Assembly (NCBI GenBank): GCA_046728935.1
Contig: JBKPFS010000129.1
Span: 1-21,671 of the forward strand
Source of the DNA: DATAFO01 sp046728935
GTDB taxonomy: Bacteria; Actinomycetota; Thermoleophilia; Solirubrobacterales; 70-9
Reading direction: 5' to 3'
DNA length: 21,671 bases
Under the pieces are notes generated by a model. The model was not told the DNA's origin and searched no databases. It saw only the letters and a list, made by a program, of their open reading frames with translations. A program made the position numbers and the translations under genes. Below are positions 16,673 through 21,671 of the stretch, one piece after another. Every line of letters starts with the position of its first letter. Position 1 is the first letter of the stretch.

Positions 16673-16876
16673 GCGGTCAAGGAACCCTTTTTAGGTCGAT
16701 GCGGCGGATTGATCTCGGGGTCCAGGGCGTCCGCAAAAGGCAAAGCGCCTTTGCCATTTCCGGCATCAAAGCTGCCCCACGCGCCTCTAGGTCAGGCCGC
16801 GATTTTCGCCGGGAGTTTTTGGACGGCCGTCACCGGGTCGAGCCGAGAATTTCGGGTTTCCCTCACGCCGACCTAG
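16673..16876. other. non-coding remnant sequence inside the island
   Basis: No convincing gene is seen on either strand. The stretch starts with the second 32-bp repeat, contains a perfect 7-bp hairpin GGCAAAG/CTTTGCC (16739-16755) and patches of lower GC than the flanking genes. It ends in an in-frame stop (16874-16876) just before the recombinase fragment. It is probably decayed mobile-element DNA. Confidence 0.5.
16684..16715 (+). repeat. direct repeat copy 2 (flanks the CPBP gene)
   Basis: Same orientation as 15617-15648, differing at three positions. Unlike copy 1 it has no upstream complementary arm, so it forms no terminator hairpin. It lies 12 bases upstream of the alternative GTG start of the CPBP gene. 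Confidence 0.75.
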
Positions 16877-17017
16877 TCGGGTGTGCCGGTCCACATCGTC
16901 GCTGCCCGGCTCGGTGACGACCCCAAGACCGTGCTCTCGACCTACGCTCACTTGCTGCCACAGTCCGACGAGATCGCGGCCGAGCCCGTGGCGGCGGTGC
17001 TCTCAGCTCGCTCGTGA
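16877..17017 (+). pseudogene. tyrosine recombinase (integrase) C-terminal fragment
   Basis: The open frame reads SGVPVHIVAARLGDDPKTVLSTYAHLLPQSDEIAAEPVAAVL to a TGA at 17015. This is the characteristic C-terminus of phage-type integrases: the GVPVHxVAARLGH helix and, in STYAHLLP, the catalytic tyrosine. The usual histidine (LGH) is aspartate here (LGDD). An in-frame TAG at 16874-16876 closes the frame upstream. The residues HADLV just before it, in another frame (16864-16878), look like part of the preceding THASLLL helix, so a frameshift is also present. The R-H-R half of the active site is missing. The fragment ends 47 bases from the prs 3' end, the place expected for an integrase next to its attachment site. 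Confidence 0.75.
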
Positions 17018-17064
17018 CTGTTTCGTGCCAAATCGGCTGCAAACCGCTCTGGAATGCGTGGGAA

Positions 17065-17082
17065 GCTAGAAGAGCTGGTTCT
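17065..17082 (+). repeat. attR-like site at the prs 3' end
   Basis: GCTAGAAGAGCTGGTTCT covers the last codons and stop of prs, on the complementary strand, and recurs with one mismatch at 15036-15053. Integration at the 3' end of a housekeeping gene that leaves the gene intact is typical of tyrosine-recombinase elements. The recombinase fragment sits just inside. Confidence 0.5.
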
Positions 17083-18097
17083 CGCCGGCGAAGATCTCCG
17101 AGACGGAGTCGTCGGCGAAGATGCGGCGGATCGAGTCGGCGAGCGTCTGGGCCGTGGAGAGGACCGTGATGTTTTCGGGCGCGCCGGGGCGAAGCGGGAT
17201 CGTGTCGGTGACCACGATGCGCTCGATTCCCGAGTTGTCGAACTGAAGTCGCTCGAATGCGGGGCCCGAGAAGACGCCGTGGGTCGCGCAGGCGATGACC
17301 CTGGCGGCGCCCTCCCCGAGCACGGTCGCCGCGGCGGCGCAGAGGGTGCCTGCCGTGTCGATCATGTCGTCGACCAGCACCGCGGTCTTGCCCTCCACGT
17401 CGCCGACCACGTAGCCGATCTCGGCGACCTGCTGGGCGGGACGCTCCTTCTCCATCACCGCCCAGTGGACGCCGATCTTGCGGGCGAAGTTGCGCGCCAC
17501 CTTCACGCGGCCGGCGTCGGGCGAGACGATCACCAGGTCCTCGGGGAATGCCTGATCCATGAAGTACTGGGTGAGCATCGGCATCGCGGTCATGTGGTCG
17601 ACGGGCTTGGAGAAGAAGCCCTGCACCTGGCCGGAGTGGAGATCCATCGTGAGCACGCGGTCGACGCCCACCGCCTCGAGGCACTGGGCGACGACGCGGG
17701 CGGAGATCGGCTCACGCGGCGACGACTTCTTGTCCTGGCGCGAGTAGCCGTACCAGGGCATCACGGCGATGATCCGGTGCGCCGAGGCGCCCTTGGCGGC
17801 GTCGATCATCACCAGGAGCTCCATCAGGGCGTCGTTCGGGGTCATCCCGTGCGCCGCGTTGGCGGCCGTCGACTGGACGAGGAAGACGTCGGCGCCGCGG
17901 ATCGACTCCTCGTAGCGGCAGTAGACCTCGCCGTCGGCGAAGGTGCGTAGGTCGACGTTTCCGAGGTCGACGTCGAGCTTGCCGGCGATGCGGGCGGCGA
18001 GCTCCATCGAGCAGCGGCCGCCGAAGACCATCAGCCGCTTGGTGTAGTCCTGGGGGATCGAGCTGACCACCTGGGGGCGTTCCTCCACGGTTGCCAT
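17066..18097 (-). CDS. prs: ribose-phosphate pyrophosphokinase (PRPP synthetase)
   Basis: The enzyme transfers pyrophosphate from ATP to ribose-5-phosphate, making PRPP for purine, pyrimidine, histidine, tryptophan and NAD synthesis. The 343-residue product shows KRLMVFGGRCSMELAARIA (20-38), FADGEVYCRYEESIRG (53-68), the catalytic flexible loop YSRQDKKSSPREPISARV (118-135), MDLHSGQVQGFF (151-162), VVSPDAG (190-196) and the ribose-5-phosphate loop LVDDMIDTAGTL (241-252). It is longer than the usual 315 or so because of an N-terminal extension of about 20 residues. The start codon overlaps the glmU stop in TGATG, so the two are translationally coupled. The gene's 3' end appears to be the attachment site of the neighbouring island; the coding end looks intact (ENQLF). 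Confidence 0.97.
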   Translation of the reverse strand: MATVEERPQVVSSIPQDYTKRLMVFGGRCSMELAARIAGKLDVDLGNVDLRTFADGEVYCRYEESIRGADVFLVQSTAANAAHGMTPNDALMELLVMIDAAKGASAHRIIAVMPWYGYSRQDKKSSPREPISARVVAQCLEAVGVDRVLTMDLHSGQVQGFFSKPVDHMTAMPMLTQYFMDQAFPEDLVIVSPDAGRVKVARNFARKIGVHWAVMEKERPAQQVAEIGYVVGDVEGKTAVLVDDMIDTAGTLCAAAATVLGEGAARVIACATHGVFSGPAFERLQFDNSGIERIVVTDTIPLRPGAPENITVLSTAQTLADSIRRIFADDSVSEIFAGENQLF

Positions 18098-19497
18098 CAG
18101 TCGTCCACCTCGGCTTCCTCTGTCGCCTCGCGGGCCTTTCGCTCCGCGTAGCCGTCGATGTTTCGCTGCTCGGCCCTGGTCACTCCAAGCGCCCCGGGGG
18201 GCACGTCGTCCCGGATCACGGCGCCGGCGCCAGTGTAAGCGTCATCGCCGACGCCGACCGGGGCGACGAACGAGGTGTTGACGCCAATCCGCGCACGTTC
18301 CCCGATCTTCGTGCGGTTCTTTCGGAACCCGTCGTAGTTGGCCGTGATGGACCCGGCGCCCAGGTTGGCGCCGGCACCGACCTCGGCGTCGCCGACGTAG
18401 GACAGGTGGGGGACCTTCGCGCCGGGGCCGATCCGCGAGTTCTTGATCTCCACGAAGGTGCCGGCCTTGGCGCCCGGCTCAAGCCGGGTCCCGGGGCGCA
18501 GGTAGGCGAACGGGCCGATCATGCAGTCGTCGCCCACCTCGCAGTCCGTGAGATAGGAGTGCGGCACCGTGGCGTTGGCGCCGATGCGCGCGTTGATCAG
18601 GGTCGAGTACGGGCCGATCACCGAGCCGGTGCCGATCGAGGTGGCGCCGCGAACGGTCGTCGCCGGCTCGAGGGTGACGTCGGCGGCGAGCTCCACGTCG
18701 GCGTCGATCCACGTCGCGTCGGGATCGACCACGGTCACGCCCGCGAGCATGTGGCGCGTCAGGATCGCGCGTCGCGCCTGATCGGCGGCGAGCGCGAGGT
18801 CGGCGCGGGTGTTGACCCCGAGGTTCACGTTCGGATCCGAGGCGCGGTGGGCGGCGACGCGGCCGCCGCGGTCGCGCAGTACGGGGAGCACGTCGCCAAG
18901 GTAGTACTCGCCCGCCTCGTTGTCCTTCGTGATCCGCTCCAGGGCGTCGGCGAGCGCGCCGCCCGCGAAGGCGAAGGTGCTGGTTGAGATCTCGTGGATG
19001 GCGAGCACCTCGCCGGGCACGTTCTCCGGGTGTTTGGTCTCGACGATCCGCTCCACGTCGCCGGACTCGTCGCGGACGATGCGGCCATAGCTGCCCGGGT
19101 CATCGATCTCGGTCGTCAGCACCGTGGCGTCGGCGCCCGCCTCGTGGTGCGCGGCGATCAGCTCGACGAGCATCTCTCCGGAGACGAGCGGGTGGTCGCC
19201 GGGGACGACGATGACGGTTCCCGCCTCGCGCACGAGGTCGAGCGCAGCGCGGATGGCGCCGCCCGTGCCATCCGCCTCGGGCTGGACGACGGTTTCGGTG
19301 CCGTGGGGTATGCCCGGGGAAAGGTCGCGGTCCGGCGAGACGATGACGGCGACGCGCCCGGCCCCAGCCTCCTTCGCGGCCATGACCGGCCAGGCGACCA
19401 GCGGCCGCCCACACACTGGGTGCAGGGCCTTCGGCAGGGACGACCGCATCCGCGTGCCCTCGCCCGCGGCCATGATCAGGACGGTGGGTGCCTGCAC
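18097..19497 (-). CDS. glmU: bifunctional UDP-GlcNAc pyrophosphorylase / glucosamine-1-phosphate N-acetyltransferase
   Basis: GlmU acetylates glucosamine-1-phosphate and then couples it to UTP, giving UDP-GlcNAc for peptidoglycan. The 466-residue protein starts at GTG 19497. The N-terminal uridyltransferase domain (about 1-230) has LIMAAGEGTRMRSSLPKALH (7-26), VVQPEADGTGGAI, VPGDHPLVSGEML and DNEAGEYYLGD. The C-terminal left-handed beta-helix carries hexapeptide repeats and the acetyltransferase signatures HLSYVGDAEVGAGANLGAGS and ITANYDGFRKNRTKIG, ending with PPGALGVTRAEQRNIDGYAERK. In the first domain, QxxGTGHA reads GTGGA, a mild deviation. A minus-strand TACGAT lies 6 nt before the start. 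It leads the glmU-prs operon. Confidence 0.97.
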   Translation of the reverse strand: MQAPTVLIMAAGEGTRMRSSLPKALHPVCGRPLVAWPVMAAKEAGAGRVAVIVSPDRDLSPGIPHGTETVVQPEADGTGGAIRAALDLVREAGTVIVVPGDHPLVSGEMLVELIAAHHEAGADATVLTTEIDDPGSYGRIVRDESGDVERIVETKHPENVPGEVLAIHEISTSTFAFAGGALADALERITKDNEAGEYYLGDVLPVLRDRGGRVAAHRASDPNVNLGVNTRADLALAADQARRAILTRHMLAGVTVVDPDATWIDADVELAADVTLEPATTVRGATSIGTGSVIGPYSTLINARIGANATVPHSYLTDCEVGDDCMIGPFAYLRPGTRLEPGAKAGTFVEIKNSRIGPGAKVPHLSYVGDAEVGAGANLGAGSITANYDGFRKNRTKIGERARIGVNTSFVAPVGVGDDAYTGAGAVIRDDVPPGALGVTRAEQRNIDGYAERKAREATEEAEVDD

Positions 19498-19503
19498 GCC
19501 AAG

Positions 19504-19509
19504 ATCGTA
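19504..19509 (-). promoter_or_regulatory. candidate -10 element of glmU-prs
   Basis: On the minus strand TACGAT ends 6 nt before the GTG start at 19497. A transcript starting the usual distance downstream would begin at or within the start codon, implying a leaderless mRNA. Confidence 0.45.
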
Positions 19510-19571
19510 GAGCGAAGAATCGGCCGGGGCGCGACGGGCGAGGGAACCGACGCAGACCTGTCACTCGGCCG

Positions 19572-20288
19572 TCACGGACTCGCGCGGTCGAGCTCGAGCG
19601 CGAGCTCGACCGTGACGACCGCGGTGAACGGTTTCACCGCCATGCCGAACAGGAGCGAGACGACGCCATAGGCGAGCGTGCCCGGCGCCACCGAGGGGTC
19701 GATTAGAGCGCCGATGATTGCCGAGCCCGCGTACACGACGGCGATCGGCCAGACCACGAGCGCGAGGACCCGCCAGAACCGGCCGCGAACGAGCTCCCTG
19801 CTGCGGCGGAGCGCCGCCAGGGGCTCGGCATGGCGCGTCTCGACGAGAGCCGGGGCGAGCGCGAACCAGGTGGCGAGGACGACCCCCGGCACGACCAACA
19901 GCTCGAGGCCGATCATCGTGCCGGCGGTGACGATCAGGTCGACCGCGAGCAAGCTCGCCCAGGGGAGCGAGCGGGCGATCTCCGCGAGCCCGGGGTAGGC
20001 GTCCCCAGCTCGGCGGGCGAGGACGATCTGGGCAACCACGCCGCTGAGGAAGTAGTAGCCCAGCAGGCCGGCGCCGGCGGCAGCCGCGGAGAGGACGAGC
20101 AGCACTAGGGTCTGGTCGTCGAGCTCGGCGGCGAGGCTCTCGAGCGCACCCTGCGCCACGGCCGCGGGCAGGAGGGCGATCAGCGATGCGACGCCGATCG
20201 GGCGCCAGCCGTGCCGCAGATCGACCCACGCCCTGTGGATCGTCTCGGAAACGAGCGGCGAATCGGCCGGGGCGACCGGGCCGGTCAC
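19572..20288 (-). CDS. multi-pass membrane protein, GDPD-membrane-domain/DUF975-like
   Basis: The 238-residue protein starts at GTG 20288 and has about six hydrophobic segments (near 33-50, 60-78, 80-95, 112-130, 132-150 and 172-198, with a further one at 205-228). A conserved-looking cytoplasmic patch, LVVPGVVLATWFALAPALVETRHAEPLAALRRSRELVRGRFWRVL, resembles the membrane domain found fused to some glycerophosphodiesterases and in DUF975-type proteins (PG-V-L---W---P-----E, then AL-RS--L--G--W). Function is unknown; such domains are proposed to sit in the membrane in lipid or transport contexts. It lies 74 bases downstream of the glmU start region on the same strand, but glmU has its own -10-like site. 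It is divergent from the AI-2E permease gene. Confidence 0.65.
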   Translation of the reverse strand: MTGPVAPADSPLVSETIHRAWVDLRHGWRPIGVASLIALLPAAVAQGALESLAAELDDQTLVLLVLSAAAAGAGLLGYYFLSGVVAQIVLARRAGDAYPGLAEIARSLPWASLLAVDLIVTAGTMIGLELLVVPGVVLATWFALAPALVETRHAEPLAALRRSRELVRGRFWRVLALVVWPIAVVYAGSAIIGALIDPSVAPGTLAYGVVSLLFGMAVKPFTAVVTVELALELDRASP

Positions 20289-20294
20289 GCCCCG

Positions 20295-20300
20295 ACCCTA
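20295..20300 (-). promoter_or_regulatory. candidate -10 element of the membrane-protein gene
   Basis: On the minus strand TAGGGT lies 6 nt before the GTG at 20288, the same tight spacing as for glmU. Confidence 0.4.
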
Positions 20301-20349
20301 CTTCCGCGGGGCAGGAAAGCCGGGCCCCGGGCCGAACGCAGTCTTCGGC

Positions 20350-21564
20350 ATGAGACGGCGCATCCGCGCCCGGCTGCACCGCCCGTGGCGGCGCGAGGGC
20401 GGCGGTCCCGAGGACGACCAGTACATCGAGATCGAGCCGGGCGAGCTTGCCGGAATCTTCGCGGCACCCTCGTGGCTCCGTGACCTCGGCGTCGCGTCGT
20501 GGCTGCTGGTCGGGGTTGCCGCGGCGCTCGCGGGAGCGGTATGGCTCCTGGCACTGACGCAGACGATCGTGATCCCCGTGATCGTGGCGGCGATCATCGC
20601 CTCGGTGGTGTTGCCGGCGGTCGACTGGCTGGAACGGCGCAGGATCCCGCGGGCACTCGGAGTCGGGATCGTGTTCCTGGCGATCATCGGGTTGGGGGTC
20701 GGTATCGCTGTGCTCACCGTCACCGGGGTCGCGAACGAGAGCGGCACGATCTCCGACCAGCTGCAGGACGCCGCGGACAAGGTCTCCGGTTGGCTCAAGG
20801 ACATCGGCGTCGACCCGTCGCACGCTGATAGCGCCAAGAAGGACGTCAGCAATTCGGTCAGCTCCGGCTTCCATGCGTTGCTCGAAGGACTGGCCGCCGG
20901 GATCGACAAGCTCGCCGGGCTGGCCGTCTTCCTCTCCTTCGCGGTGCTCAGCCTCTTCTTCATGCTCAAGGACGCGCCGACGATCGTCGGCTTCGTGCGA
21001 CGGCACATGGGCGTTCCCGAACCCGTCGCCCGCACGATCACCGGACGCACCACGCGGTCGCTTCAGGGGTACTTCGTGGGGATGACGATCGTGTCGCTAT
21101 TCAGCGCCACCATCGTCGGCCTCGGGGCGCTGGCGCTCGGTGTGGCGCTCCCAGGGACGATCTTTACGGTGACATTCGTTGGCGGCTACGTCCCGTACCT
21201 GGGCGCCTGGGCAGCGGGCGCGTTCGCGGTTCTGATCGCGCTCGGCAGCTCGGGTTCCGACACCGCAGCCGCCCTCGCGGTGATCGTGCTCCTCGCCAAC
21301 GGCGCCTTGCAGCAGGTCGTCCAGCCGGTCGCCTACGGGGCCGCGCTTGGCATCCACCCCCTTGCGGTGCTGATTGTGACCATCGCCGGCGGAAGCATGT
21401 TCGGCACGATCGGGTTGATCCTCGCGGCCCCGCTCACCTCCGCGGCTGTCCGGATCTCCACCGATCTCGCCGCCGCCCGCGCCGAGGCCGAGAGCAGCGA
21501 CGAGCCTGGCCCGAAGGCCGAGCCCCCGGGCGGACCACCCGCCCCAGATGCCTCGGCGGCCTAG
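20350..21564 (+). CDS. AI-2E family transporter (UPF0118/PerM-like permease)
   Basis: The 404-residue protein has a basic N-terminal tail (RRRIRARLHRPWRR) and then the family layout. There are helices at about 49-68, 70-90 and 103-125, an extracytoplasmic amphipathic region (about 130-185), LSFAVLSLFFMLKDAP near 200-215, then a cluster of helices to about 375. The family hallmarks are TTRSLQGYFVGM, GTIFTVTFVGGYVPYLGAW, NGALQQVVQPVAYGAALGIHPLAVLI and GGSMFGTIGLILAAPL. Some relatives export autoinducer-2 and others are Na+/H+ antiporters or of unknown function, so no substrate is assigned. The C-terminus is an acidic, Pro-rich cytoplasmic tail. Its stop codon overlaps the stop of the convergent gene within the palindrome CTAG. 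Confidence 0.9.
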   Translation: MRRRIRARLHRPWRREGGGPEDDQYIEIEPGELAGIFAAPSWLRDLGVASWLLVGVAAALAGAVWLLALTQTIVIPVIVAAIIASVVLPAVDWLERRRIPRALGVGIVFLAIIGLGVGIAVLTVTGVANESGTISDQLQDAADKVSGWLKDIGVDPSHADSAKKDVSNSVSSGFHALLEGLAAGIDKLAGLAVFLSFAVLSLFFMLKDAPTIVGFVRRHMGVPEPVARTITGRTTRSLQGYFVGMTIVSLFSATIVGLGALALGVALPGTIFTVTFVGGYVPYLGAWAAGAFAVLIALGSSGSDTAAALAVIVLLANGALQQVVQPVAYGAALGIHPLAVLIVTIAGGSMFGTIGLILAAPLTSAAVRISTDLAAARAEAESSDEPGPKAEPPGGPPAPDASAA

Positions 21565-21671
21565 GCGACCTCCTCGAGTCGTTCCGACTCGGCGTCGACC
21601 CGCGCGCGCCCGTTCTCGTAGAAGCGAATCCACTTGCGGATCGCGTTGTCGGAGACCCCGTACTTGCGGCC
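21561..21671 (-). CDS. helix-turn-helix domain protein, C-terminal end only
   Basis: The last 36 codons of a minus-strand gene that enters from the right edge. It reads GRKYGVSDNAIRKWIRFYENG, a helix-turn-helix of the homeodomain-like/transposase-type (YGVSDNAxRKW recognition helix), followed by an acidic tail ending ERLEEVA. The frame stays open to the window edge. Such C-terminal HTHs occur in small actinobacterial DNA-binding or HNH-type proteins; the rest of the gene is needed to decide. Confidence 0.6.
   Translation of the reverse strand, partial: GRKYGVSDNAIRKWIRFYENGRARVDAESERLEEVA

Overview
The window is very GC-rich and densely coded, with strongly G/C-ending codons and frequent GTG/TTG starts. 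The gene content and order suggest an actinobacterium, possibly of the Thermoleophilia (Solirubrobacterales/Gaiellales) type. That placement is an inference from gene style; there is no rRNA in the window to confirm it.

The backbone is a set of minus-strand housekeeping genes. Read in their own direction, right to left, they are glmU, prs, rplY (bL25/Ctc), pth, a crotonase-family gene, mfd, a SurA/PpiC-type foldase, mazG and an FAD-dependent NAD(P)H oxidoreductase that runs off the left edge. The order glmU-prs-ctc-pth-mfd-mazG is an old arrangement known from Bacillus and, in pieces, from Mycobacterium. It links cell-wall precursor and PRPP synthesis, translation quality control, transcription-coupled repair and NTP-pool cleaning. 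Here the order is kept but split by accessory blocks.

Block A (about 6.85-8.6 kb) holds a ribbon-helix-helix/MazF toxin-antitoxin pair, an RDD membrane protein and a frameshifted small membrane ORF. Block B (about 10.7-17.06 kb) holds an ABC1/AarF-like kinase, a broken AbiEi-like/DUF559 gene, a glycerophosphodiester phosphodiesterase, a membrane-anchored NTF2-like protein and a universal-stress-like protein. It ends in a decayed mobile island directly downstream of prs. To the right of glmU lie a multi-pass membrane protein, an AI-2E-family (UPF0118) permease and the 3' end of a gene with a helix-turn-helix.

The island (about 15.04-17.08 kb) contains a double zinc-ribbon protein, an HNH-nuclease fragment, a CPBP intramembrane protease and the C-terminus of a tyrosine recombinase. 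An 18-bp sequence that includes the prs stop codon recurs (17/18) at the far side of the island, as an attL/attR pair would. A second, 32-bp direct repeat brackets the CPBP gene. Separately, a 165-bp imperfect palindrome fills the mfd-foldase gap and ends exactly on the mfd stop codon. A near-perfect 23-bp palindrome lies in frame inside mfd. Many genes carry a TAnnnT -10-like hexamer only 6-9 nt before the start codon, which suggests leaderless or near-leaderless transcripts.

No tRNA, rRNA, CRISPR array or complete insertion sequence was recognised.
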